Shown here in pieces: positions 1-8,785 of a stretch of DNA of 28,978 bases (the first letter of the stretch is position 1; each line of letters opens with the position of its first letter). The DNA is taken from contig JBEVEP010000052.1 of assembly GCA_040512755.1 (NCBI GenBank), forward strand, positions 1 to 28,978, in the 5' to 3' direction. The notes beneath the pieces were generated by a model, which saw only the letters and a list, made by a program, of their open reading frames with translations, searched no databases and was not told the origin of the DNA. Both the position numbers and the translations under genes were made by a program. Origin of the DNA: JBEVEP01 sp040512755. GTDB taxonomy: Bacteria > Pseudomonadota > Alphaproteobacteria > Rhizobiales > Rhizobiaceae.

Positions 1-1221
1 GATCGCCACCTCACGCTGCGGGTCGTTGCCGGCGGCGTAGGGGACGCTGAAGGCGACGGGGATATCAGGCTCGACGCCTTTGCCTTCCAGCCGGACATCG
101 TCGGCGATCACTGCGTCCAGCACCGCCAGCTCGAGCAGGCTGTCGTCCGGCAAAAGGTAGGCGCGTCCGGCAAGGAGCGCGCCTGCGGTCCGTTCGCCGA
201 CGAGCCGGATGCCGTTGACCTTCAGCGCATAGGCGAACACTTCCAGGCCGCTTCGCGATCCACTGTCAATGATGGCCACGACCGGCCGATGCCAGCGGAC
301 ATTGGCGAGCACGTCTTCCCCCTTGCGGGGGATCAGCCGGAATGGCGGCGTATCGCCGACGAAGAGTTCCGCCGCATCCGATTCTCCGCCGCCCCAGCGG
401 CCACGCAGATCGAGCACCAGCCCGTCGGCGTCCTTGAGCGGCCCCTCGGCCAGCGCCTCGGCGACCGCGCCCATGGAATTGCGTGCGGCGAGCGTCCAGA
501 TCCGGATGTAGCCGATCTTGCGGCCATCGCGCTCCACGATCGACGCGCTGTCGGCGATCGCCTTCTCGAACATGGGCAAGGGCTTCAGCGATTCGACATT
601 GACCTTGACGGTGACAGGCTCGGCGCCGGCATTACGGCGGAGGAGGACATCGACAGTCTTGCCCACCTTGCCGCGGAAGGATGCGATTTCGTGATATGCG
701 GCGCCGTCCACTGCCAGGATCTCGTCGCCCACCAGCATACCCGCACGGTCGGCCGGTGCACCGTCGTAGACGTCGGTCGCGAACCAGCGGCCGTTGTCCT
801 GCCGGGCGATCATGCCGATGCCGGGATACGTAATTTCGCCGTCCGGAGGAAAGAGCCGCCGCAGGTCGTCGCGGAAACCGAAGCGGAAAATATCCGCCAG
901 TTCGAAGTAGTCGATCGTGTCGGGCTCGAAGTGGCCGGTGTGGGATGCCCGCAGGCTGGCGAGAACCGCTGCGATTGCGGCGTCGACGCGCGCATCCGAA
1001 CTCTTGGCGGTGATGGGCGCATTCGGATCCCGCACTTGCTGCCGGACAGCCTCGCCAAAGCGATCAAGCGCGGAAACGTCGTGGAAATTATCCATGACAA
1101 GCTTTACGACCCGGTCGAAAACCGGGTGGCCTGATCGGGGGGGCTGGGCGGTATCCGCGAGGGCGGCGAACGCCAGCGGTATCAGCAGCGCCAGCAGTCC
1201 GATAAGCTTCCTGGTAACCAT
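1..1221 (-). CDS. S41 family (C-terminal processing/tricorn-like) peptidase, exported; C-terminus cut by window edge
   Basis: The frame is open from an ATG at 1221 to the window edge, giving 407 residues without a stop, so the C-terminal end is missing. An in-frame TAG lies just upstream of this ATG, so no longer start exists in this frame. The N-terminus is a Sec signal peptide: MVTRK, then a leucine/alanine core ending near LAFAALA. A PDZ-like segment follows (about residues 130-200, with GIGMIARQ, APADRAGMLVGDEILAVDG). The S41 core comes next, with KIGYIRI, LVLDLRGRWGGG and a probable nucleophile Ser in DSGSRSGLEVFAYAL. The segment after the serine reads GERTAGALLAG, without the lysine of classical CtpA enzymes, so a Ser-Lys dyad is not evident. 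Family members cleave proteins in the periplasm; the substrate here is unknown. The gene is divergent from the genes at 1386 onward. Confidence 0.88.
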   Translation of the reverse strand, partial: MVTRKLIGLLALLIPLAFAALADTAQPPRSGHPVFDRVVKLVMDNFHDVSALDRFGEAVRQQVRDPNAPITAKSSDARVDAAIAAVLASLRASHTGHFEPDTIDYFELADIFRFGFRDDLRRLFPPDGEITYPGIGMIARQDNGRWFATDVYDGAPADRAGMLVGDEILAVDGAAYHEIASFRGKVGKTVDVLLRRNAGAEPVTVKVNVESLKPLPMFEKAIADSASIVERDGRKIGYIRIWTLAARNSMGAVAEALAEGPLKDADGLVLDLRGRWGGGESDAAELFVGDTPPFRLIPRKGEDVLANVRWHRPVVAIIDSGSRSGLEVFAYALKVNGIRLVGERTAGALLAGRAYLLPDDSLLELAVLDAVIADDVRLEGKGVEPDIPVAFSVPYAAGNDPQREVAI

Positions 1222-1340
1222 AGCCGCTCGAAACTATGGATCGACCGCGGCTGGATCATGGCGGCTGCGGCCCTAAGTGGAGACATAATACTAGGACCAT
1301 TACCCTTTGACCGTTCCGCTTTCGATACCCCCACCCCTAC

Positions 1341-1361
1341 CCCTCCCCACAAGGGGGAGGG
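1341..1361. repeat. Single GC-rich hairpin, half of a rhizobial intergenic mosaic element
   Basis: CCCTCCCC (1341-1348) pairs perfectly with GGGGAGGG (1354-1361) around a 5-nt loop. It is preceded by a C-rich tract from 1328. It resembles the tips of the larger inverted repeats at 6391-6596 and 20841-21084 and is probably a solo copy of the same dispersed family. It lies about 25 bp upstream of the small ORF at 1386. Confidence 0.6.
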
Positions 1362-1385
1362 AAACTTGCCGCAAAGGAGACAGCG

Positions 1386-1625
1386 ATGGTTGGCATCTGG
1401 CTTGGCGCGTTTCTGTTTATTGCAGGCCTGATCTACCTCGCAGGCGAGGCGTTGCGGCGAGGCCGGCTGAGCGGCACGATGGGATCACCCTCGCAGCCGG
1501 TGCGGGACGGCACGTTGGAGCCGCAACGGCATGGCGTGGGCTTTCTCGGCCTGAAGGCCAACTGGCCGGGTCTCGCTCTGATGGCAGTCGGCGCCCTCCT
1601 GCTGCTGTTCGGCGCGGCCCTGTAG
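1386..1625 (+). CDS. Small two-helix membrane protein, function unknown
   Basis: This is a 79-residue ORF with a strong ribosome-binding site (AAAGGAGA, 1373-1380) five bases before the ATG, which argues for real translation. It has an N-terminal hydrophobic helix (about residues 3-20, WLGAFLFIAGLIYLAGEAL). A basic, glycine- and proline-rich loop follows, and a second hydrophobic helix ends the protein (about 60-79, GLALMAVGALLLLFGAAL). I do not recognise a family. It is followed after 94 bp by the HDAC-like gene on the same strand and could share a transcript with it. An overlapping ORF in another frame lacks membrane character and was not chosen. Confidence 0.65.
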   Translation: MVGIWLGAFLFIAGLIYLAGEALRRGRLSGTMGSPSQPVRDGTLEPQRHGVGFLGLKANWPGLALMAVGALLLLFGAAL

Positions 1626-1719
1626 CCGTTATCGGGGGTCTGGCCCCGCACTGCCGATTTTCCCCAAGCAGGTGAACGTATTGCGTGGCCACGGCGGCCG
1701 TTCTTGATAGACTGTCAGG

Positions 1720-2646
<927 letters not shown>

Positions 2647-2649
2647 TGC

Positions 2650-2901
2650 ATGACCGGTGAACTGAACGACGACATCAAGGCGATGAGCTTCGAGCAGGCA
2701 CTGAAGGCGCTCGAGGCGATCGTCGACGATCTGGAGCGCGGAGATGTGCCGCTTGACCAGTCGATCAGGATCTACGAGCGCGGCGAGGCCTTGAAGGACC
2801 ATTGCGACCGCCTGTTGAAAGCAGCAGAGGACAAGGTGGAGAAGATCAGGCTCGCCCGCGACGGCAAGCCGGTTGGCATAGAACCGCTGGATGGGGATTG
2901 A
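2650..2901 (+). CDS. xseB: Exodeoxyribonuclease VII small subunit
   Basis: This is an 83-residue protein of typical length for XseB. It has the conserved MSFEQALKALEAIVDDLERG opening, followed by the helical segment SIRIYERGEALKDHCDRLL and an acidic tail. It forms the many-copy helical small subunit that binds XseA. The holoenzyme degrades single-stranded DNA from both ends during repair. A well-placed AAAGGA (2637-2642) lies seven bases before the ATG, inside the end of the preceding HDAC-like gene. No xseA is in the window, so the large subunit must be encoded elsewhere. Confidence 0.95.
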   Translation: MTGELNDDIKAMSFEQALKALEAIVDDLERGDVPLDQSIRIYERGEALKDHCDRLLKAAEDKVEKIRLARDGKPVGIEPLDGD

Positions 2902-2966
2902 GCGGTTGACCTTACTGCTCGCGACCCCACATTGAGGCGGACGTCTAACATACCCGGAGCGGAAAA

Positions 2967-3242
2967 ATGTGCCGGAACATAAAGATGCTGTTCAATTTCG
3001 ACCCCCCGGCGACGGAGGACGAGATACGCGATGCCGCGCTTCAGTTCGTGCGCAAACTGAGCGGCTCGACGCGCCCCTCCAAACGCAACGAAGCGGCTTT
3101 CGAGCGCGCCATTGACGCGATTGCTGCCGCGACCCGGGAGCTTCTGGATGTGCTCGAGACGAACCAGCATCCCCGCAACCGGCAAGAAGAAGCTGCCAAA
3201 GCACGAGCGCGTTCGGCGCTCCGCTTCGCGATCCCGCAATAA
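2967..3242 (+). CDS. DUF2277 family protein
   Basis: The 91-residue protein begins MCRNIKMLFNFDPPAT, the hallmark start of the DUF2277 family, followed by a conserved helical region (DEIRDAALQFVRKLSG). Its middle (residues about 45-65) is alanine-rich and predicted helical, and the C-terminus is basic. GGAG (2958-2961) sits five bases before the ATG and supports this start. The function of the family is unknown; members are short, cytoplasmic and common in proteobacteria and actinobacteria. The spacing to xseB (65 bp) leaves room for a separate promoter, but none is obvious. Confidence 0.85.
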   Translation: MCRNIKMLFNFDPPATEDEIRDAALQFVRKLSGSTRPSKRNEAAFERAIDAIAAATRELLDVLETNQHPRNRQEEAAKARARSALRFAIPQ

Positions 3243-3411
3243 CATTGCCATCTCCAAGACACGGAACTCGCAGCCCGGCTGCGGGTCTCTGACTGCGTGG
3301 ATCGAACTCGACTTACCACAGTTTGCCTGCAACCGCGGTCGCAACGTGATAGGAAGGGTCTCAGGTCGCTGGCCGCTGATTGGCGCCGGCATTCACAGAC
3401 CGGAGGTAGCC

Positions 3412-4332
3412 ATGAGCTTCTTTCCCGCGCGCGATCCTGAACCTGGCGATGTCCTGTCCTGCGACGCGATCGAATTGATGCTCGTCGCACGCGCCAAGGA
3501 CATTGGAGGTTTCGAGGTCCGGCGCGCCTTGCCGACCGCCCGCCGCCGGCTGGTTGGACCGTTCATCTTCTTTGACCGTATGGGCCCGGCCATTCTCCGC
3601 CCTGGCCAGGCCTTCGACGTGCGCCCGCACCCTCATATCGGGCTCGCCACAGTCACCTATCTTTTCGATGGTTTCGTCCGGCACCGGGACTCGCTCGGAA
3701 CTGAAATGGTGATCGAACCGGGCGATGTGAACCTGATGACGGCAGGTCGCGGTATCGTTCATTCGGAACGTTCGCCTGAAGAAATGCGCGGCAATCCGCT
3801 GTCGATTTCCGGTCTTCAGACCTGGCTGGCGCTGCCGGACGGGAAAGAGGAAATCCCTCCCGTATTCGAACACACGTTGCGCTCCGAACTGCCGGAGATC
3901 CAGTCTGAGGGCATTTCGGGCCGTATCGTGATTGGCGCCTTCGACGGCGTACGCTCGCCTGTGGTCACCCAGTCCGATACGCTGTACGCAGACATTCGGC
4001 TCGCCGCCGGCGCGAGCGTCCGGATTCCGGCTGATGCGGAGGAGCGTGCGATTTACGTGCTGGACGGCATGGTGACGATTTTAGGCGACCGGTTCCGTCC
4101 GAATGTCTTGCTTGTCTTTCGTCCCGGCGACGAGATTGTGGTTTCCTCGGAACAGGGCGCCCATTTCATGCTGTTCGGAGGCGCTTCCCTCGGGTCAAAC
4201 CGTTACATATGGTGGAATTTCGTATCGTCCTCGAAGGAACGGATCGAACAGGCCAAGGAGGAATGGAAAACCGGCCGGTTTGACATTGTGCCCGGCGACG
4301 AGGAGGAATTTATTCCGCTGCCGGAGAATTGA
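3412..4332 (+). CDS. Pirin family protein (metal-binding cupin)
   Basis: This is a 306-residue pirin-like bicupin. The start was placed at 3412 because CGGAGG (3401-3406) lies just upstream. The reading frame extends further 5', but that extension shows no pirin similarity and overlaps the DUF2277 gene. The N-terminal cupin carries the pirin signature HPHIGLATVTYLFDG and AGRGIVHSER. The expected iron ligands are all present: H73, H75, H117 and E119. A C-terminal cupin half follows (about residues 190-290). Bacterial pirins include quercetin-dioxygenase-like enzymes and regulators of pyruvate metabolism or stress. Which role applies here cannot be decided. It is monocistronic-looking, with about 100 bp before dxs. 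Confidence 0.9.
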   Translation: MSFFPARDPEPGDVLSCDAIELMLVARAKDIGGFEVRRALPTARRRLVGPFIFFDRMGPAILRPGQAFDVRPHPHIGLATVTYLFDGFVRHRDSLGTEMVIEPGDVNLMTAGRGIVHSERSPEEMRGNPLSISGLQTWLALPDGKEEIPPVFEHTLRSELPEIQSEGISGRIVIGAFDGVRSPVVTQSDTLYADIRLAAGASVRIPADAEERAIYVLDGMVTILGDRFRPNVLLVFRPGDEIVVSSEQGAHFMLFGGASLGSNRYIWWNFVSSSKERIEQAKEEWKTGRFDIVPGDEEEFIPLPEN

Positions 4333-4434
4333 CACGTTTCCTGTCGATCAAGACGCGTCATCAACGCACATTTACTTTCGGATGCCCAGTCTTTATCCAC
4401 AATCGATCCCGCTGAGCAAACAGGCTCTCTCAAC

Positions 4435-6348
4435 GTGAATCAGCTGCCCCAAACACCGCTTCTAGATAAAATTCACGTTCCGGCCGACCTGCGCCGGCTT
4501 CCGGAAACTGACTTGCCACAGCTCGCGGCAGAGCTGCGTTCGGAGCTGATCGACATTGTCTCGCACACAGGCGGCCATCTTGGTGCAGGCCTTGGTGTGA
4601 TCGAGCTGACCGTGGCGCTTCACCATGTCTTTAATACGCCGGATGACCGGCTGATCTGGGATGTCGGCCACCAAGCCTATCCGCACAAGATTCTGACCGG
4701 GCGGCGCGATCGCATGCGCTCACTGCGGCAGGAAGGGGGGCTTTCAGGCTTCACCAGGCGCGTCGAGAGTGAGTATGACCCTTTTGGCGCGGCGCATTCG
4801 TCCACGTCCATATCGGCAGGCCTGGGCATGGCCGTTGCCCGTGATCTTTCCGGCGGCCGCAACAATGTGATCGCGGTCATCGGTGACGGCGCAATGTCGG
4901 CGGGCATGGCCTATGAGGCGATGAACAATGCGGGCGCGCTCGATGCCCGGCTGATCGTCGTCCTGAACGACAACGACATGTCGATTGCGCCCCCGACGGG
5001 CGCGATGAGCGCATATCTTGCCCGGCTCGTTTCCGGCAAAACCTACCATTCGCTCCGCGAGACCGCCAAGCAACTGGTGAAGCGGCTGCCGAAATTCCTC
5101 GAAGAGAAGGCGCGACGGTCCGAAGAGTTCGCGCGCGGTTTCCTGACCGGCGGTACGATGTTCGAGGAACTCGGCTTCTATTATGTCGGCCCGATCGACG
5201 GCCACAATCTGGAGCACCTGCTGCCGGTGCTGAAGAATGTGCGCGACACGATCAACGGGCCAGTGCTGATCCATGTCGTCACGCAGAAGGGCAAGGGCTA
5301 CGGTCCGGCCGAAGAATCCGCCGACAAATATCACGGCGTGAACCGGTTCGACGTGATCACCGGGGCGCAGGCGAAGGCGCCGGCCAATGCACCCAGCTAT
5401 ACGAAGGTCTTTGCCGAAAGCCTGATCCAGGAGGCGCATGAGGATGAGAAGATCGTCGCGATCACCGCGGCGATGCCTTCCGGCACCGGGCTGGATCTTT
5501 TCGGCGAGGTCTTCCCGAAGCGCACCTTTGATGTTGGCATCGCCGAGCAGCACGCCGTGACCTTTGCCGCCGGCCTCGCCTCCGAAGGCTACAAGCCATT
5601 TGCCGCCATCTACTCGACCTTCCTCCAGCGCGCCTATGATCAGGTGGTGCATGACGTGGCGATTCAGAAGCTTCCAGTGCGCTTTCCCATCGACCGCGCC
5701 GGATATGTAGGCGCCGACGGTCCGACCCACTGCGGCGCATTCGACACGACCTACCTTGCTTCGCTGCCCGGCTTTGTCGTGATGGCTGCGGCAGATGAAG
5801 CTGAACTGCGCCATATGGTGCGCACGGCCGCGGCATATGACGATGGCCCGATTGCGTTCCGCTATCCGCGCGGTAATGGCGTGGGCGTCGAGATGCCCGA
5901 GCGGGGCTCGGTGCTCGAAATCGGTAAGGGCAGGATCGTCAAGGAAGGCGCCAAAATCGCCCTGCTTTCTTTCGGCACGCGGCTACAGGATTGCCTGCTT
6001 GCGGCGGAAGAACTGGATGCCGCCGGCCTGTCAACGACGGTCGCCGATGCACGCTTCGCCAAGCCGCTCGACGAGGATCTCGTCCGCCGGCTGGCCCGGT
6101 CGCATGAAGTTCTCATCACTGTCGAAGAGGGGGCGATCGGCGGCTTTGCCAGCCATGTCCTGCAGTTCCTGGCGAATGACGGTCTGCTCGAGACCGGATT
6201 GAAGGTGCGGCCGCTCATCCTGCCGGACGAATTCACCGACCATGCCAAACCCGAAAAGATGTATGCCGATGCGGGCCTCGACGCGGCAGGCATTGTGCGC
6301 ACTGTCTTCGCCGCACTCGGTCAACCGGCTCGCGCTGCTCGCGCTTAG
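4435..6348 (+). CDS. dxs: 1-deoxy-D-xylulose-5-phosphate synthase
   Basis: The 637-residue enzyme has the usual DXS length. It condenses pyruvate and glyceraldehyde 3-phosphate with thiamine diphosphate, the first step of the MEP isoprenoid pathway. Motifs in order are HTGGHLGAGLGVIEL (44-58), DVGHQAYPHKILTGR, the ThDP/Mg site GDGAMSAG (150-157), NDNDMSIAPPTGAMS, VGIAEQHAVTF with catalytic E371, and DRAGYVGADGPTHCGAFD. The start is a GTG at 4435; no upstream or nearby ATG keeps the conserved TPLLDKIHVPADLRRL opening. The ribosome-binding site is weak. The last residues (ARAARA) and the stop run into a dispersed repeat (6343-6388), so the extreme C-terminus may have been shaped by that element. 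Confidence 0.97.
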   Translation: MNQLPQTPLLDKIHVPADLRRLPETDLPQLAAELRSELIDIVSHTGGHLGAGLGVIELTVALHHVFNTPDDRLIWDVGHQAYPHKILTGRRDRMRSLRQEGGLSGFTRRVESEYDPFGAAHSSTSISAGLGMAVARDLSGGRNNVIAVIGDGAMSAGMAYEAMNNAGALDARLIVVLNDNDMSIAPPTGAMSAYLARLVSGKTYHSLRETAKQLVKRLPKFLEEKARRSEEFARGFLTGGTMFEELGFYYVGPIDGHNLEHLLPVLKNVRDTINGPVLIHVVTQKGKGYGPAEESADKYHGVNRFDVITGAQAKAPANAPSYTKVFAESLIQEAHEDEKIVAITAAMPSGTGLDLFGEVFPKRTFDVGIAEQHAVTFAAGLASEGYKPFAAIYSTFLQRAYDQVVHDVAIQKLPVRFPIDRAGYVGADGPTHCGAFDTTYLASLPGFVVMAAADEAELRHMVRTAAAYDDGPIAFRYPRGNGVGVEMPERGSVLEIGKGRIVKEGAKIALLSFGTRLQDCLLAAEELDAAGLSTTVADARFAKPLDEDLVRRLARSHEVLITVEEGAIGGFASHVLQFLANDGLLETGLKVRPLILPDEFTDHAKPEKMYADAGLDAAGIVRTVFAALGQPARAARA

Positions 6349-6388
6349 CGCAAGCCGCCCGAAACCGGAATCGGGCGACCTGTTCTGA
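6343..6388. repeat. About 45-bp dispersed repeat, copy 1, overlapping the dxs stop
   Basis: The segment begins GCTTAGCGCAAG and contains CGAAACCGGAA. It aligns over about 45 bp, with roughly 80% identity by eye, to 21613-21659 (GCTTAGAGCAAG ... CGAAACCGGAA ... GGCGAC). The TAG stop of dxs at 6346-6348 is part of it. This short repeat sits directly beside the larger mosaic element that starts at 6391. Confidence 0.55.
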
Positions 6389-6390
6389 CA

Positions 6391-6596
6391 CCCTTCCTTC
6401 TCCCCCTGTGGGAGAAGGTGGATCGGCGCGCAGCGCCGAGACGGATGAGGGGTGCTGGACGGAGTGCAGCGTGGCCGAAATGCCTGCGAGATCGATGTTT
6501 GGCGCCCAGTTCTGAAGCGTCCCATTTCTTCCAGCACCCCTCATCCGACCTCGCCTTCGGCTCGGCCACCTTCTCCCACAGGGGGAGAAGGGAAGG
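6391..6596. repeat. RIME/BIME-type intergenic mosaic element (inverted repeat pair)
   Basis: Two arms of about 66-68 bp are arranged as an inverted repeat: 6391-6458 and 6531-6596. Both arms share CTTCTCCCCCTGTGGGAGAA and GGATGAGGGGTGCTGG. Each also contains its own internal hairpin (CTTCTCCC...GGGAGAAG). The 72-bp centre is unrelated. This matches the pattern of rhizobial intergenic mosaic elements, repeats thought to be non-autonomous and mobilised in trans. It fills most of the gap between dxs and tlyA. The folded RNA could separate or stabilise the two transcripts, but no U-tract marks a standard terminator. Confidence 0.85.
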
Positions 6597-6634
6597 TTCT
6601 TGCAAAGGCGGCGTGCTTTGGCCAATGAAGGCCG

Positions 6635-7399
6635 ATGAACGCCAGCCAATCAGAAGCGACACGTGTGAGGCTTGACGAAGCTCTTGTCAGCCGGGGCCTG
6701 TATGACAGCCGCTCGCGGGCGCGGGATGCGATCGAGCGGGGTACTGTCACTGTCGACGGGAGAGTGGCCTTGAAGCCCGGGCAGGCCGTTTCTCCGCAAG
6801 CCTCGGTGGCCGTGGACGATCCGGCGAGAAATTATGTCTCGCGGGCCGCATTGAAGCTTATCGCAGGGCTTGATTATTTCGGCTTTGATCCTGCGGGATG
6901 CCGCGCGCTGGACATTGGCGCATCGACCGGCGGCTTCACGCAGGTGCTGCTGGAACGCGGCGCGGCCGATGTGACGGCGATCGATGTCGGTCACGGGCAG
7001 ATGGACGCAGGGTTGAGATCCGATCCGCGTGTCACCGTGATTGAAGGTCTGAACGCGCGCGACCTGACGGCAGATACTTTTCCGGGAGGTCTACCCGATT
7101 TTCTGGTCTGCGATGTCAGCTTCATCTCTCTTAGGCTGGCCCTGCCGCCGGCGTTGGAGCTTGCCTTGCACGGCGCGCGAGGGATTTTTCTGGTGAAGCC
7201 ACAATTCGAGGCGGGGCGGGACGCAATCGGCAAGGGCGGAGTGTTGCGTGAGGCGGCCGATGGACTGCGCATCGCCGAAGAACGTCGCGACTGGCTCGAC
7301 GGCTTTGCGGGCTGGCGCGCCGTCGGGCTTGTCCCGTCACCGATTGTCGGTGGGGACGGCAACCAGGAATTTCTTCTGGCCGGGGTTAAGGACCGATGA
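6635..7399 (+). CDS. tlyA: TlyA family rRNA 2'-O-methyltransferase (S4 + FtsJ-like)
   Basis: This 254-residue protein has an N-terminal S4 RNA-binding domain (about residues 11-65, VRLDEALVSRGLYDSRSRAR). A Rossmann methyltransferase domain follows, with the SAM motif ALDIGASTGG (91-100). Visible members of the K-D-K catalytic set are K74 (SRAALKL), D160 (VCDVSF) and K188 (VKPQFE). TlyA enzymes methylate 2'-hydroxyls of 16S and/or 23S rRNA and were historically annotated as hemolysins. GAAGG sits three bases before the ATG. The 3' end overlaps the next methyltransferase gene by four bases (ATGA), indicating translational coupling of two rRNA modification genes. Confidence 0.93.
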   Translation: MNASQSEATRVRLDEALVSRGLYDSRSRARDAIERGTVTVDGRVALKPGQAVSPQASVAVDDPARNYVSRAALKLIAGLDYFGFDPAGCRALDIGASTGGFTQVLLERGAADVTAIDVGHGQMDAGLRSDPRVTVIEGLNARDLTADTFPGGLPDFLVCDVSFISLRLALPPALELALHGARGIFLVKPQFEAGRDAIGKGGVLREAADGLRIAEERRDWLDGFAGWRAVGLVPSPIVGGDGNQEFLLAGVKDR

Positions 7400-8637
7400 G
7401 CAGCCGATTCGTCATCGACCGGCTCGGCGCGCAGGGAGACGGGATCACGGAAACGGAAACGGGTCCGGTGTTCGTGCCTTTTACGCTGCCAGGCGAGGTG
7501 GTGACCGCCGCGCGGGAGAAGGACCGCGCAACGCTGATGGCCGTGCTTGAGCCATCGCCATTGCGCGTTGCACCGTCGTGCCGTCACTTTGGCGACTGCG
7601 GCGGCTGTGCACTCCAGCACCTTGACGGGCAAGTATACAACGACTGGAAGCGCGAGAAGGTCGTCCAGGCCCTGAAAAGGAGCGGCGTGGAGACCCCGGT
7701 TTCCGAAACGATTCCGTGTGCAATCGCATCACGCCGCCGTGTCGTGTTTTCAGCACGCCGCACTGAGGCGGGGATGCTCCTCGGATACAATCGGGCGCAT
7801 TCCCATACGATCATCGACATCGCCGAATGTCCCATTGCCGAGCCGGAGATCGTCAACGCTCTCGGCATGTTACGCGAACTGTCTAACCTGATCTGCAATA
7901 CGCCGCAGCCATTTCACCTGACCGTGACGCACACAGCGTCTGGCCTCGATGTGGCCGCAGCAGACTCTGGAAAGATCGCTGACAGCGTCCGAATGCGAGC
8001 GTCGGATTTCGCCATCCGATCGGGGATCGCCCGCCTTTCCGTCGATGGAGAAATCATCGTGGAGGCGCGCAAGCCGGCTATTGTCTTCGGCCATGTCTCA
8101 GTCGCGCCGCCACCGGGCGGTTTCCTGCAGGCTGTCGCGGGAGCGGAAAATGCGATGGCGGAACTGGTCGCCGGTCATCTCGGCAAGGCCAAAAGGATTG
8201 TTGACCTCTTTGCGGGCGCCGGGGCGTTCGCTCTGCGTCTGGCGGCAAAAGCCGAGGTACACGCCGTCGAAGGCGATGCGGGGGCTTTGGCGGCGCTCGA
8301 CCACGGCTTCCGCTTCGCATCCGGTTTGAGGCGAGTAACGACGGAACGGCGCGACCTTTTCCGGCGTCCGATGACCTTCAAGGAGCTCAATGCCTTCGAT
8401 GGGCTCATCTTCGATCCGCCGCGCGCAGGCGCAGAGGATCAATCGAAACAGATTGCCAGATCGGACATCCCCTATGTCGCGGCAGTTTCCTGCAACCCGG
8501 TCACGCTGGCCCGCGACCTCGCGATCCTGACAGCTGGAGGCTACCGCGTGCGGAGTGTGATCCCGATCGACCAGTTTCTCTGGTCGCCGCATGTCGAGGC
8601 GGTGGCGCTGCTGGAGAAACCAAGAAAGCGCCGGTGA
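7396..8637 (+). CDS. Class I SAM-dependent RNA (uracil-5-)methyltransferase, RlmD/TrmA family
   Basis: The protein has 413 residues. An N-terminal TRAM-like region (about 5-55) is followed by an iron-sulfur cluster motif with C62, C68, C71 and a distant C145, the RlmD spacing. The SAM-binding motif VDLFAGAGAF is at about 269-278, and the catalytic cysteine C366 lies in AVSCNP just after FDPPRAG. Family members form 5-methyluridine in 23S rRNA or tRNA. The specific target cannot be assigned here, so no symbol is given. AAGGA precedes the ATG, and the start overlaps the tlyA stop by four bases. Confidence 0.92.
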   Translation: MSSRFVIDRLGAQGDGITETETGPVFVPFTLPGEVVTAAREKDRATLMAVLEPSPLRVAPSCRHFGDCGGCALQHLDGQVYNDWKREKVVQALKRSGVETPVSETIPCAIASRRRVVFSARRTEAGMLLGYNRAHSHTIIDIAECPIAEPEIVNALGMLRELSNLICNTPQPFHLTVTHTASGLDVAAADSGKIADSVRMRASDFAIRSGIARLSVDGEIIVEARKPAIVFGHVSVAPPPGGFLQAVAGAENAMAELVAGHLGKAKRIVDLFAGAGAFALRLAAKAEVHAVEGDAGALAALDHGFRFASGLRRVTTERRDLFRRPMTFKELNAFDGLIFDPPRAGAEDQSKQIARSDIPYVAAVSCNPVTLARDLAILTAGGYRVRSVIPIDQFLWSPHVEAVALLEKPRKRR

Positions 8638-8754
8638 GATGTGAAGGAAGATGGCCGGATGTATGAAGTTCACTCGCCCGCCCGCAGGATCGAGCGTGCA
8701 GCGACCGGCATCGATCTGGATGAACAAGCTACCTAAGTATCACGTCAATCCAGA

Positions 8755-8785
8755 AATGATACCTAATGCCATATTTGGTATCATT
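8755..8785. terminator. AT-rich hairpin between convergent genes, possible bidirectional terminator
   Basis: AATGATACC (8755-8763) and GGTATCATT (8777-8785) form a perfect 9-bp stem with a 13-nt loop. The right arm ends on the last base of the stop codon of the minus-strand gene. The plus-strand methyltransferase ended at 8637, so the hairpin lies where both transcripts should stop. Neither strand has a good U-tract after the stem, so intrinsic termination is uncertain. Confidence 0.4.

Noticed and set aside
289..1134. 281-residue plus-strand ORF
   Set aside because: It is antisense to the S41 protease, whose signal peptide, PDZ and catalytic motifs are clear; this is a GC-rich shadow frame.
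3243..3411. Possible hairpin CGCAGCC/GGCTGCG near 3270
   Set aside because: The loop would be one base, so it cannot fold as a hairpin; the 169-bp gap otherwise shows only the pirin ribosome-binding site.
4744..5814. 356-residue minus-strand ORF opposite dxs
   Set aside because: Shadow frame of a fully motif-supported dxs.
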